Shown here one piece after another: positions 22,403 to 32,323 of a stretch of DNA of 37,888 nucleotides; position 1 is the stretch's first letter, and the number at the start of each line of letters is the position of its first letter. Source of the stretch: an uncultured Clostridium sp. (GTDB lineage Bacteria > Bacillota > Clostridia > TANB77 > CAG-508); the NCBI GenBank assembly GCA_930987745.1, contig CAKNKX010000014.1:1-37888 (forward strand). The letters run 5' to 3'. A program made the position numbers and the translations under genes. Under the pieces are notes generated by a model that had not been told where the DNA came from, did not search any database, and was given only the letters and a program-made list of their open reading frames with translations.

Positions 22403-24805
22403 ATGAAAGCAAGTAGAGAATGGTTAGAAGAATATAGTGATATTGATGTAGATAGTACATCTTTATGTGATATTTTAACAATGACAGGTTCAAAAGTTGA
22501 AACACTTGATGAAACTGGAAAAGATATAAAAAATGTAGTAGTAGGAAAAATACTAGAAATTAAAAAACATCCAGATGCAGATAAATTAGTTGTAACAAAA
22601 GTAGATGTGGGTAATGAAAAATTACAAATAGTTACAGGTGCAGATAATATAAAAGAAGGTGATATAGTTCCAATTGCAAAAGACGGAGCTGAACTTCCAG
22701 GTGGAATAAAAATTAAAACAGGAAAACTAAGAGGAATAGAATCTTGTGGAATGATGTGTTCTGTAGGAGAATTAAATTTGGAATTAGCAAACTATCCAGG
22801 TCAAATAGAACACGGAATTATGATACTTCCAAAAACTTTAGAAAAAGATTTAGGAAAAGATATAGTTGAAGTTTTAAATTTAAGAGAAGATATAATTGAC
22901 TTTGAAATAACACCAAACCGTCCAGATTGTTTATCAATAGAAGGATTAGGTAGAGAAACAGCTGTATCTCTAGGAAAAGAATTTAAAAATCCAAGAGGAA
23001 ATTTAGATAAATTAAATATTCCTGATAAAGATGAAATTGAAGGATTAAAAGTTGATATTAAAGCACCAGATTTATGTTACAGATATATAGCGAGAGTTGT
23101 AAAAAATGTAAAAATAGGTGAATCTCCAGAATGGATGAAAAGAAGATTAAAAGCATGTGGAGTAAGAAGTATAAATAATATAGTAGATATTACTAATTAT
23201 GTTATGTTAGAATTAGGTCAACCTATGCATGCATTTGATATTAATTCAATAGAAGGAAAACATATTACTGTAAGAAGAGCAAAAGCAAACGAAAAAATTA
23301 CTACATTAGACGAACAAGAAAGAATTTTAGATGAAAATGATTTAGTAATAGCAGATGAGAAAAAGCCAGTAGCTATTGCAGGAGTTATGGGAGGACTTAA
23401 CTCAGAAATAGAAGAAGATACAAAAACAGTAGTATTTGAATCAGCTGTATTTTATGGTGGAAGTGTAAGAAAAACTGCTAAAAAAGTAGGATTAAGAACA
23501 GAAAGTTCATCAAGATTTGAAAAAGGTTTATCTTCAGAAAATGCACTACGTGCAATAAATAGAGCAGTAGAATTAGTAGAAAAACTAGGTGCAGGAGAAC
23601 CAATAAATGCTAAAATTGATGTATATCCTACAAAACAAAAAATAAACAAAATACCAGTTGACAGTAAAAAAATAAATACTCTACTTGGATTAAATTTAAC
23701 TGAAAAACAAATGATAGACATTTTAGAAAAATTAGATATCAAAGTAGAAAATAATATAGCTACTGCTCCATATTTCAGAATGGATCTAGAGTTCTGGCAA
23801 GACTTAGCAGAAGAAGTTTTAAGATTTTATGGATATGATAAATTAGAAACTTCATTAATAAAAGCAGATACAACACTAGGTATGAGAACAAAAGAACAAA
23901 ATATTGATAAAAAAATAAAAGATATTTTAGTAAATAATGGATTTTCAGAAATATATACTTATGGATTTGTAAGTTTAAATGACTTAGAAAAATCAAAAAC
24001 AAGTAAAGATTTAATAAAAACAGCAATAACAATACAAAATCCATTAAATGATGATTATAAATTAATGAGACCAACAACTGTGCCAAGTATGATGCAAATG
24101 CTTGCAGGAAATGCAAACAAGAAAAATCAAGATGTTAAATTATTTGATATATCAAGAAATTATAAAAATATAAATGGAGAAATAGAAAAAGGAGAAGTTC
24201 CAGTACAAGAAAATATATTAACACTTGGTATGTATGGAAAAGATGCAGATTTCTATATATTAAAAGGATATTTGGAAAATATCTTACAATTAATTGGAGT
24301 AAATAGATTTGATATAGAAAAAGAAACAAAAAAAGAATCATATCATCCAGGTAGATGTGCTAATATAAAAGTGGGCATTGATGTAATTGCAACATTTGGA
24401 GAAGTTCATCCAGAAGTTTTAGATAATTATGATATTGAAAAAAGAGTATATTTAGCAGAACTAAATATAACAAAAGTAGTAAAATATGCAGGAAGTAAGA
24501 AGAAATATGTAGAAGTTCCTAAATTCCCAGCAGTGGAAAGAGATATAGCTATAGTAGTAGATGAAAATGTTGAAGTAGGACAAATTGAAAAAGTAATTAC
24601 TAAAAAAGCTAAAAAATTATTAGAAAGTGCTAAATTATTTGATATTTATAGAGATGAAAAATTAGGAAAAGACAAAAAAAGTGTTGCATATTCTTTAATA
24701 TTTAGAGATAAAAATAAAAGCTTATCAGATGAAGAAATAAACCCTATAATGGAAGATATAATAAAAGAATTAGAAAAAACTTTGAATGCAGAACTTAGAA
24801 GATAA
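22403..24805 (+). CDS. pheT: phenylalanine--tRNA ligase beta subunit
   Basis: tRNA-binding domain 'VVVGKILEIKKHPDADKLVVTKVDVG', 'MHAFDINSIEG', 'YPAVERDIAIV'-like 'FPAVERDIAIVVDENV'; start set at internal ATG near 22403. Confidence 0.95.
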   Translation: MKASREWLEEYSDIDVDSTSLCDILTMTGSKVETLDETGKDIKNVVVGKILEIKKHPDADKLVVTKVDVGNEKLQIVTGADNIKEGDIVPIAKDGAELPGGIKIKTGKLRGIESCGMMCSVGELNLELANYPGQIEHGIMILPKTLEKDLGKDIVEVLNLREDIIDFEITPNRPDCLSIEGLGRETAVSLGKEFKNPRGNLDKLNIPDKDEIEGLKVDIKAPDLCYRYIARVVKNVKIGESPEWMKRRLKACGVRSINNIVDITNYVMLELGQPMHAFDINSIEGKHITVRRAKANEKITTLDEQERILDENDLVIADEKKPVAIAGVMGGLNSEIEEDTKTVVFESAVFYGGSVRKTAKKVGLRTESSSRFEKGLSSENALRAINRAVELVEKLGAGEPINAKIDVYPTKQKINKIPVDSKKINTLLGLNLTEKQMIDILEKLDIKVENNIATAPYFRMDLEFWQDLAEEVLRFYGYDKLETSLIKADTTLGMRTKEQNIDKKIKDILVNNGFSEIYTYGFVSLNDLEKSKTSKDLIKTAITIQNPLNDDYKLMRPTTVPSMMQMLAGNANKKNQDVKLFDISRNYKNINGEIEKGEVPVQENILTLGMYGKDADFYILKGYLENILQLIGVNRFDIEKETKKESYHPGRCANIKVGIDVIATFGEVHPEVLDNYDIEKRVYLAELNITKVVKYAGSKKKYVEVPKFPAVERDIAIVVDENVEVGQIEKVITKKAKKLLESAKLFDIYRDEKLGKDKKSVAYSLIFRDKNKSLSDEEINPIMEDIIKELEKTLNAELRR

Positions 24806-24810
24806 AATGA

Positions 24811-24840
24811 AAAACAAGTACTTTATTGGTACTTGTTTTT
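24811..24840 (+). terminator. terminator after pheT (aaaacaagtac..gtacttgttttt)
   Basis: Perfect inverted repeat with T tract. Confidence 0.8.
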
Positions 24841-24889
24841 AAAATTGTGATATTTTTAAGGATTTTAAAAAAAAATCAAGTAAAAACAC

Positions 24890-24918
24890 TTGACAAAATC
24901 AAAAAAATAGTGTAAAGT
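24890..24918 (+). promoter_or_regulatory. sigma70-type promoter for ylxM-ffh (TTGACA-17-TAAAGT)
   Basis: ttgaca 24890-24895, 17-nt spacer, taaagt 24913-24918. Confidence 0.6.
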
Positions 24919-24960
24919 ATATATGCTTTACAGAAAAAAGAAAAGAGGTAGTTATAATAA

Positions 24961-25308
24961 ATGGATGAAAAAGTTAAAATAAGTATTTTATGTGAAATTT
25001 ATGGAAAACTTTTAACAAAAAAACAATATGAATTTATTAATGACTACTATAATAATGACTTGTCTTTATCAGAAATAGCAGAAAATCATGGGATTACAAG
25101 ACAAGCTGTTAATGATTTACTAAAAAAGGGGGCAAAAAAACTTTTCGAATACGAAGAAAAGCTGAAGTTTATGAAAAGGATGTTAAATCAAGAAAAGAAA
25201 ATTGAAAAAGTTCTTTTGGAGCTAACAAAAATTCAAAAAGAATATTCAGATAAACAAATAGCAAATGTATTAGAAAATATCAAAAAAGAACTAAATTGTT
25301 TAGTATAG
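24961..25308 (+). CDS. ylxM: YlxM/p13-like DNA-binding protein (UPF0122)
   Basis: HTH 'LTKKQYEFINDYYNNDLSLSEIAENHGITRQAVNDLLKKGAKKL', adjacent to ffh. Confidence 0.9.
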   Translation: MDEKVKISILCEIYGKLLTKKQYEFINDYYNNDLSLSEIAENHGITRQAVNDLLKKGAKKLFEYEEKLKFMKRMLNQEKKIEKVLLELTKIQKEYSDKQIANVLENIKKELNCLV

Positions 25309-25329
25309 GAAAAAGAATGGAGTGATAAT

Positions 25330-26683
25330 ATGGCATTTGAAGGATTGTCTTCTAGGTTACAAGAAATTACAAGAAAACTAAGAGGAAAAGCAAGAATTAC
25401 TGAATCTGATTTAAAAGATTGTTTAAGAGAAGTAAAACTAGCTCTCTTAGAAGCAGATGTTAACTATAAGATAGTAAAAGACTTTGTCGCTACCATTCAA
25501 GAAAAAGCCTTAGGTCAAGATGTTCTGAAGTCACTAACACCAGGGCAACAAGTTGTAAAAATAGTAAAAGATGAATTAGTAGAATTACTAGGTCGGAACT
25601 GAAAGTAAAATCAATTTTACACCAAACCCACCAACAATAATAATGTTAGTTGGGCTTCAAGGTTCTGGTAAAACAACAACAGCAGGAAAACTTGCAAATT
25701 TACTAAGAAAACAAGGTAAAAAGCCATTACTTGTTGCGTGTGATGTATATAGACCAGCAGCTATAAAACAATTACAAGTAGTAGGAAAACAATTGAATAT
25801 ACCAGTATTTAGTAATGAAACATCAAAAGATGTTGTTCATATTGCAAAACAAGCAATGTCAACTGCAATATCAAAATTAAATGATGTAATAATACTAGAT
25901 ACAGCAGGTAGACTTCATATAGATGAAGATTTAATGAATGAACTAAAGAGCTTAAAAGCAAATGTAAAGCCACATGAAATATTACTTGTAGTAGATAGTA
26001 TGACAGGTCAAGATGCAGTAAATGTTGCAGAAAAATTCAATGAAGCTTTAGAAATAGATGGAGTAGTACTTACAAAACTAGATGGTGATACAAGAGGTGG
26101 TGCAGCTTTATCTGTAAAAAAAGTAACAGGAAAGCCAATTAAATTTGCAGCAACAGGTGAAAAACTAAGTGATATTGAAGTATTTCATCCAGAAAGAATG
26201 GCAAGTAGAATCTTAGGAATGGGTGATATATTATCAATAATAGAAAAAGCTGAAGAAAGTTTTGACTTAGAACAAGCAGAAAAACTAGAAAAACAATTAA
26301 AGAAAAAAGAATTAGATTTAGATGATTATTTAGCACAGTTAAGACAAGTAAAAAAGATGGGTTCTTTTTCATCATTATTAAAAATGATTCCAGGTATGAA
26401 TCAAATAAAAGACTTAAAAGTAGATGATAAAGAATTTGTTAAAATAGAAGCAATTATTTGTTCAATGACAAAAGAAGAAAAGAAAGATACAAGACTTTTA
26501 AATGCTAGTCGTAGACAAAGAATTGCAATGGGAAGTGGAACAACAGTGCAAGATATAAATAAATTTATCAAATCTTTTGAGATGACTAAAAAAATGATGA
26601 AACAAATGCAAAACAATAAAGGCGGATTAAAGAAATTAATGAAAGGAATTGATGAAAACGCCTTAAAGAACTTTAAATTTTAG
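25330..26683 (+). CDS. ffh: signal recognition particle protein Ffh, reconstructed with one +1 frameshift at CGG 25594-25596
   Basis: ORFs 25330-25602 and 25643-26683 join as ...VKDELVELLG-G-TESKINFTPNPPTIIMLVGLQGSGKTTTAGKLA when C25594 is skipped; length 1354 = 3n+1. Confidence 0.97.
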
Positions 26684-26762
26684 TTTTAAAGATTTATTTA
26701 TAAGAAATAATCAAGATATAATTAGTTATTAAATTTTTAAATTTATATATAAACTATGGATG

Positions 26763-26812
26763 TAAAGGAGTGTCCCAAAATCCCTAAAAAAAGGGAAAAA
26801 AGGAACGTCCCT
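26763..26812 (+). repeat. ~50-bp dispersed repeat, copy 2 (taaaggagtgtccc..atccctaaaaaaaggga..aggaacgtccc)
   Basis: Closely matches the reverse complement of 9001-9050. Confidence 0.8.
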
Positions 26813-26836
26813 AAATCCCTGCAGGAGGTGAAAGTA

Positions 26837-27073
26837 ATGGTAAAAATTAGATTACAAAGACAAGGAAAGAAAAAAGCTCCATTCTATCATATAGTTGTTG
26901 CAGACTCTAGAAGTCCAAGAGATGGAAAAATCATCGAACAATTAGGAACATATGACCCAATGGCAAAACCAGCTAAAATTGTTTTAGACAACGAAAAAGT
27001 TGAAAAATGGATTAAAAATGGTGCAAGACTAACAGACACAGTTAAAGCTTTAATTGAAAAAGCAAATGCTTAA
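26837..27073 (+). CDS. rpsP: 30S ribosomal protein S16
   Basis: '[41 protein letters not shown]'; RBS ggaggtg. Confidence 0.97.
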   Translation: MVKIRLQRQGKKKAPFYHIVVADSRSPRDGKIIEQLGTYDPMAKPAKIVLDNEKVEKWIKNGARLTDTVKALIEKANA

Positions 27074-27098
27074 TTAACTAACTTATGTGGAGGAAAAG

Positions 27099-27332
27099 AT
27101 GAAAGATATTTTAGAAACAATTATATTAAATTTAGTAGACAACAAAGATGCTGTAAAAATTGAAGAAGAAAATACTGAAAAAGAAATAGTATTTAAAGTA
27201 ACAGTAGAAAATAGTGATATGGGAAAAGTAATTGGAAAACAAGGAAGAATTGCTAAATCTATTAGAACTGTTATGAAATCAGTTTCAGCAAAAGAAGGTA
27301 AAAAAGTAGCTGTAGAATTTTTGGATAACTAA
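27099..27332 (+). CDS. khpA: KH-domain RNA-binding protein KhpA
   Basis: 'VTVENSDMGKVIGKQGRIAKSIRTVMKSVS' between rpsP and rimM. Confidence 0.92.
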   Translation: MKDILETIILNLVDNKDAVKIEEENTEKEIVFKVTVENSDMGKVIGKQGRIAKSIRTVMKSVSAKEGKKVAVEFLDN

Positions 27333-27378
27333 ATTGATATAAACTTAAAAAGGAAAATAAGATTTTGAGGTAAAAGTT

Positions 27379-27886
27379 ATGACAAAATATCTTGAAATAG
27401 GTCAAATTGTAAATACATTTGGAATTAAAGGAATGATAAAAGTTAAATCTTTTTCAGAAAATATTAATAGATTTGACAAGTTAGAAACTGTTATATTAAA
27501 AAACAAACAAGTCTTAAAAGAATACAAAATAGAAGAGGTTAAATATCATAAAGGGATGGTACTAATCAAACTAGAAAGTATAGAAACTGTAGAACAAGCA
27601 GAACTTTTAAGAGGAAGCTACTTGTTAGTAGATAGAGAAAAAGAAGAACCTTTAGAAGAAGGGACATATTACATAGTAGATTTAATCGGTTTAGATGTAT
27701 ATACAGATGAAGGTGAACATCTTCGGAAAAGTAGATGACATCTATAATACTGGTAGTAATGATATATATGTAGTAAAAAATGATTTAGGAAAACAGATTT
27801 TATTGCCAGGAATTCCTGATGTAATAAAAGATGTGGACTTAAGTAATAAGAAAATAACAGTTCATCTAATTCCTGGATTAATATAA
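27379..27886 (+). CDS. rimM: ribosome maturation factor RimM, reconstructed with one +1 frameshift at CGG 27724-27726
   Basis: ORFs 27379-27738 and 27695-27886 join as [61 protein letters not shown] when C27724 is skipped; length 508 = 3n+1. Confidence 0.95.
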
Positions 27887-27900
27887 AAGTGGAGGCAAAA

Positions 27901-28606
27901 ATGAAGTTTGATATTTTAACACTGTTTCCAGAAATGTTTGAACCATTAAAACAAAGTGTAATTGGAAAAGCTGTTCAAAATGAAAAAATCGAAATAAATC
28001 TTATAAATATCAGAGATTTTTCGAATAACAAACATAAAAAAGTTGACGATACTCCATATGGAGGAGGAAGTCGGAATGGTAATTATGCCAGATGTTGTGT
28101 TTAGAGCTTACCAATCATTAAAAACAGATGATGCAAAAGTCATATATATGTCACCACAAGGAAATGTATTGAATCAGCAAAAAGTAATAGACCTATCAAA
28201 AGAAAAGCACCTGATTATACTTTGTGGACATTATGAAGGAATAGACCAAAGAGTATTAGATGAGATTGTAGAAGAGGAAATATCTATAGGAGATTATGTA
28301 CTAACAGGAGGAGAAATTCCGGCAATGGTGTTAGTAGATAGTGTAAGTAGATATGTAGATGGAGTAATAAGTAAAGAATCTACAGGAGAAGAAAGTTTTT
28401 CAATAGATGGACTTTTGGAATATCCTCAATATACAAGACCAGAAATATTTGAAGGAAAAAAAGTTCCAGAAATATTGTTATCAGGACATCATGAAAATAT
28501 TAATCAGTGGAGAAGGAAAAAAGCATTAGAAATCACAAAGAAAAAAAGACCAGATTTATATAAAAAATATGAAACGAAGTGCCAAATGGGCACCGCTCGG
28601 GAATAA
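27901..28606 (+). CDS. trmD: tRNA (guanine-N1-)-methyltransferase TrmD, reconstructed with one +1 frameshift at CGG 28072-28074 (a second CGG 28598-28600 near the end could extend it to 28628)
   Basis: ORFs 27889-28104 and 28043-28606 join as [24 protein letters not shown] when C28072 is skipped; '[13 protein letters not shown]', '[16 protein letters not shown]'; length 706 = 3n+1. Confidence 0.95.
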
Positions 28607-28629
28607 AGAAAAGGAGGAGAATTCTTAAC

Positions 28630-29193
28630 ATGGATATTATAAAATCAATTGAACATGAACAATTAAAGAATAAAATACCAGAATTAAAAGTTGGTAATAC
28701 TGTAAGAGTACACGTAAGAATTAAAGAAGGAAACAAAGAAAGAATCCAAGTATTTGAAGGAATTATTATAAAAGTACAAGGTGGAGGTGTTAATAAAACA
28801 TTTACAGTAAGAAAAATTTCTTATGGTGTAGGTGTTGAAAAAACATTCTTAGTACATTCACCATTAGTAGAAAAAGTAGAATTAGTAAGAGTAGGTAAAG
28901 CAAGAAGAGCAAAATTATTCTACTTAAGAGATAGAGTTGGTAAAGCTGCTAAAACTAGAGAACAAGTAGGTGCTAGAATTGAAGATAAAGAAATAGTACT
29001 TAAAGAAGATTTAGTAGATGAACCTGTAGCAGAAGCTACTGAAACACCAGTAGAATCAGCTAAAGAAGAAGCTCCAGCAGTAGAGACAGAAAATCCAGTA
29101 GTTCAAGAAACAGTAGATACAGTAAAAGAAGAAGCTGTAGAAACTGTTAAGGAAGAACCAGCTAAAGAAGATAAAAAAGAAGAAAACAAATAA
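28630..29193 (+). CDS. rplS: 50S ribosomal protein L19 with acidic C-terminal extension
   Basis: '[70 protein letters not shown]', then Glu/Val/Ala-rich tail. Confidence 0.95.
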   Translation: MDIIKSIEHEQLKNKIPELKVGNTVRVHVRIKEGNKERIQVFEGIIIKVQGGGVNKTFTVRKISYGVGVEKTFLVHSPLVEKVELVRVGKARRAKLFYLRDRVGKAAKTREQVGARIEDKEIVLKEDLVDEPVAEATETPVESAKEEAPAVETENPVVQETVDTVKEEAVETVKEEPAKEDKKEENK

Positions 29194-29214
29194 TAATTAA
29201 ATAGTTAATTATAG

Positions 29215-29262
29215 ATACACTTTATATATTAGAATTTATTCTGATATACAAAGTGTATTTTT
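29215..29262 (+). terminator. terminator-like hairpin after rplS
   Basis: atacacttt...aaagtgtat followed by T tract. Confidence 0.6.
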
Positions 29263-29452
29263 ATATTATGTTACTTTTAAAAATTTTTTTCTTTTTGAAA
29301 CTTAGAGCAAAAAGGGATAGAAAAAATTACGAACAAAAATTTGAAAAAATTTTGAAAAAACTATTGACAAAATATAAAATAAAATATAAAATAAGTACAA
29401 CAAAAGCGAACAACAATTTGCAAAACAAACATTTTACAAGGAGTGATATGAA

Positions 29453-29974
29453 ATGAATATAGTAAAAAGAAATGTAAAATTAAAAACAACAGTAAATACA
29501 AGTATTGAGAGACATCCAGTACCAGTATTAGGAATAGATTACAAAGTTAAAATTGAATATAAAAACATTAAAATAACAGAACTAGATATTGAAGGTAAAA
29601 CAATAAAAATATCACTTCCTAATAAATATAAAAATATAGAAAATAACAAAATTTTAGACTTAGCAATTGATAAAATGTACGAACAAATTGCAAAAGTAGA
29701 AATAGAAAGAGCTATGGAAGAAATAAGAATACTTGTTGGATTTGCACCAGAAGAATTTGAAATAAAAAATATACCTCAACTTGGAAAATGTGCTAATAAA
29801 AAAATAACAATAAATCCACAAGTAGTAGTATATAATAGAAAAGTTATTGATTATATAGTTTTACATCAATATTGTCATTTAAAATATAAATCACATACAA
29901 AAGGATTTTATAAATTATTAGAAACATATATGCCAGATTATAAAAAATATGAAGCAATATTGTTAAATATGTAA
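29453..29974 (+). CDS. YgjP/SprT-like metallopeptidase domain protein (DUF45 family)
   Basis: 'VIDYIVLHQYCHLKYKSHTKGFYKLLETYMPDYKK' resembles the YgjP-family HExxH region (HQYCH variant). Confidence 0.75.
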   Translation: MNIVKRNVKLKTTVNTSIERHPVPVLGIDYKVKIEYKNIKITELDIEGKTIKISLPNKYKNIENNKILDLAIDKMYEQIAKVEIERAMEEIRILVGFAPEEFEIKNIPQLGKCANKKITINPQVVVYNRKVIDYIVLHQYCHLKYKSHTKGFYKLLETYMPDYKKYEAILLNM

Positions 29975-30057
29975 AAAAATTATATTAATTAATTTAAGTT
30001 ATTAATCTTATAGTTAGTAAAAACTAATTATAAAAATAAATAAAAAAACACCCTATT

Positions 30058-30090
30058 ACCTCAAAAGATTACCCCTTTTGAGGTTCTTTC
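30058..30090. terminator. terminator-like hairpin acctcaaaag..cttttgaggt-tcttt
   Basis: Perfect 9-10 bp inverted repeat. Confidence 0.55.
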
Positions 30091-30184
30091 CTATAAAATC
30101 GTTTTAAAGTAATATAATTTTAAATTTTTATTTAAAACAACTATCGACAAAACTTATTAAAAGTGGTAATATATAAATGTATAT

Positions 30185-30259
30185 TGGGGTATCGCCAAGC
30201 GGTAAGGCATCGGACTCTGACTCCGACATTCCTGTGTTCGAATCACAGTACCCCAGCCA
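30185..30259 (+). tRNA. tRNA-Gln (anticodon CTG at 30217-30219), CCA encoded
   Basis: Acceptor TGGGGTA/TACCCCA, D-arm, anticodon loop CTCTGAC, T-loop gtTCGAATC, 3' CCA. Confidence 0.92.
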
Positions 30260-30305
30260 AAGTTACTTTATACGAACACAAGGTTCGTTGTTTGGAGGAA
30301 AACAA

Positions 30306-32138
30306 ATGAAAAGAAAAGTAAAAAATGAGCAGGGAATAACTTTAATTGCACTAATATTGACTTGTATTATATTAGGAATATTAGCATCAGTAGGTATATA
30401 TAGCGGTGTAGAAACAGTAAGGTCATCAAGATTTACAGCATTTACAACAGAATTAAAAGTATTGCAAACTAATGTTAATGATTGGTATCAAGAATATAGA
30501 GATGGAAATAATAATATTTTAACATCAGGGGATGAAATATCAAGTAATAGCACAGTTCAATCTCAAGCAAACCTAGTATTTACAGCAAGTGAGTCAGGAA
30601 TAACAGACCAAACAGGATATAGGTATTTTAGTAGTGATACATTAATAAGTTTAGGAATAGAAAATATAGAAGAAGACTATTTTATAAATATAGAAAAAAG
30701 AAGTGTAGTAAGCTATGAAGGCTTTGAATATGATGGAGAAACATATTACACAATAGAACAAATACCAGATGGAATGTATAATGTAGAATATGAGATGAAT
30801 ACAGGAGCACCAACATTTGATGTTAGTTACAAAGAAATAAATGATAACCAATGGGAGATAACAATATCAAATATACAATATAGTGGAAATGTACAAAAGT
30901 GGGAAGTAAATTATCAATTAAATGGAGAGACAACATGGAATACAAGTGAGAATTTAACATTTACAGTTAATAAAACTGGTACATACAATATAACAATTTC
31001 TAATAAAGACATAACATCAGGAGAACCAGTATCTATTCTTGTAGAAAATCTTCCAGAAATACCAAATGGAGCTGTGATTTCTCAAATACCAGGAGAAAAT
31101 ACAGTAAGTGGAGGATTAGTAATATATGTTACAAATGGAGAAGAAATAGAAAATTGGGATAATGTAGAAGAAATTAGAGCAAAATATGACCAATTTGTTT
31201 GGATACCTGTTGATAAAGAAACGGCTATTATTGAGGAAGGAAAAGAAATAACAGGAGTTACTGATGAAGAAAAAAATAACAGCTTAAGGGAATATGTAGA
31301 AAATGGCGGAACAGGTGAAAAAAGATATCCGATGGCAGTGAAAAAGAGTAATGGAACATATAGTGGAATATTATATGATTTTACAGAAGGAACAAATGGT
31401 GTTGAAATCACAGTAAAAGATTATGTAACAGAAAATAGTTATAGAGAGCCAGCATATTTGCCAGACGAACAACATGCTGATGGAGGAAATAATAATGATA
31501 CAAACCCAAAAGTTTCTGAAGAATTGCTTCAAACAGAATATGCAACTATGATAGAAAAAGTAGCAGAACAAGGTGGATTTTGGGTAGGAAGATATGAAAC
31601 TAGTAATTTTATAGATGATAATACACAAGATACTACAAACAAAATATCAATAGTTAAATCAGCTACAACAGGAGTAAGCGGAATGCGTTGGTATAGAATG
31701 TATGCACAACAAAAAGCATATGTATCAAATGTACAAAAAACAAACTCATCATCATTAAGTGGACTAACAAGTAGTATGATTTGGGGAAGTCAATGGGACC
31801 AAATAATGATATGGCTAAAAGAAGAAAAAAATGGAAACAACTACTATATCTTAAATGCATCAGGAGTTGCTAATTATAAATCAAATGATAGTTATACAAG
31901 TACAACAGCTCCAGAGCCTACTGGTTGTTTTATAGTAAGAAATATATATGATTTAGCAGGAAATCTGGAAGAGAGAACTTTAGAAGCCAGAGATGTTTAC
32001 TTTAGAATAGCACGTGGAGGACATTATAATACTGAGATAGGTGGAGTAGGTGGGAATGTAGGTGCAAGTTATCGTGCAAATTATGCATCACCAGACTTTA
32101 CATATACTTATGACGGTTCTCGACTTACACTGTATTAA
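30306..32138 (+). CDS. prepilin-like N-terminal TM plus SUMF1/FGE-sulfatase-like (C-type-lectin-fold-like) C-terminal domain protein
   Basis: 'MKRKVKNEQGITLIALILTCIILGILASVGIY' type IV pilin-like; C-terminus 'DLAGNLEERTLEARDVYFRIARGGHYNTEIGGVGGNVGASYRANYASPDFTYTYDGSRLTLY'. Confidence 0.75.
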   Translation: MKRKVKNEQGITLIALILTCIILGILASVGIYSGVETVRSSRFTAFTTELKVLQTNVNDWYQEYRDGNNNILTSGDEISSNSTVQSQANLVFTASESGITDQTGYRYFSSDTLISLGIENIEEDYFINIEKRSVVSYEGFEYDGETYYTIEQIPDGMYNVEYEMNTGAPTFDVSYKEINDNQWEITISNIQYSGNVQKWEVNYQLNGETTWNTSENLTFTVNKTGTYNITISNKDITSGEPVSILVENLPEIPNGAVISQIPGENTVSGGLVIYVTNGEEIENWDNVEEIRAKYDQFVWIPVDKETAIIEEGKEITGVTDEEKNNSLREYVENGGTGEKRYPMAVKKSNGTYSGILYDFTEGTNGVEITVKDYVTENSYREPAYLPDEQHADGGNNNDTNPKVSEELLQTEYATMIEKVAEQGGFWVGRYETSNFIDDNTQDTTNKISIVKSATTGVSGMRWYRMYAQQKAYVSNVQKTNSSSLSGLTSSMIWGSQWDQIMIWLKEEKNGNNYYILNASGVANYKSNDSYTSTTAPEPTGCFIVRNIYDLAGNLEERTLEARDVYFRIARGGHYNTEIGGVGGNVGASYRANYASPDFTYTYDGSRLTLY

Positions 32139-32184
32139 AAAAATGAGAGATTAGGGGAACAATCCTCGATTCTCTCATTTTTGT
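32139..32184 (+). terminator. Rho-independent terminator (aaatgagaga...tctctcattt)
   Basis: Perfect 10-bp inverted repeat followed by T's. Confidence 0.8.
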
Positions 32185-32323
32185 TGTTTTCTGATATATA
32201 AAAATAGTTAAATTTATACAAAACTCTTAGTTTTCCTTTACTTTTTAAGCTTTTTGCTATATAATATACAAAGTAAAAATGAAGCGAGAAATAAACATTC
32301 TCGAATGAAAAGGAGAGGAAGAT

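Noticed and set aside
25643-26683. ORF 25643-26683 (and 21059, 7246, 28043, 11687, 34551 ORFs) as independent genes
   Set aside because: They are C-terminal parts of Ffh, PheS, FtsH, TrmD, HemW and the ATPase, lacking credible own starts; they join the upstream ORF after the +1 shift.
29253-29456. ORF 29253-29456 (67 aa)
   Set aside because: Starts in a terminator region and has low-complexity lysine-rich composition; more likely intergenic/promoter sequence.
30177-30305. N-terminal extension of ORF 30177-32138
   Set aside because: It overlaps the tRNA-Gln gene; the RBS (ggagga) and pilin-like N-terminus support a start at 30306.
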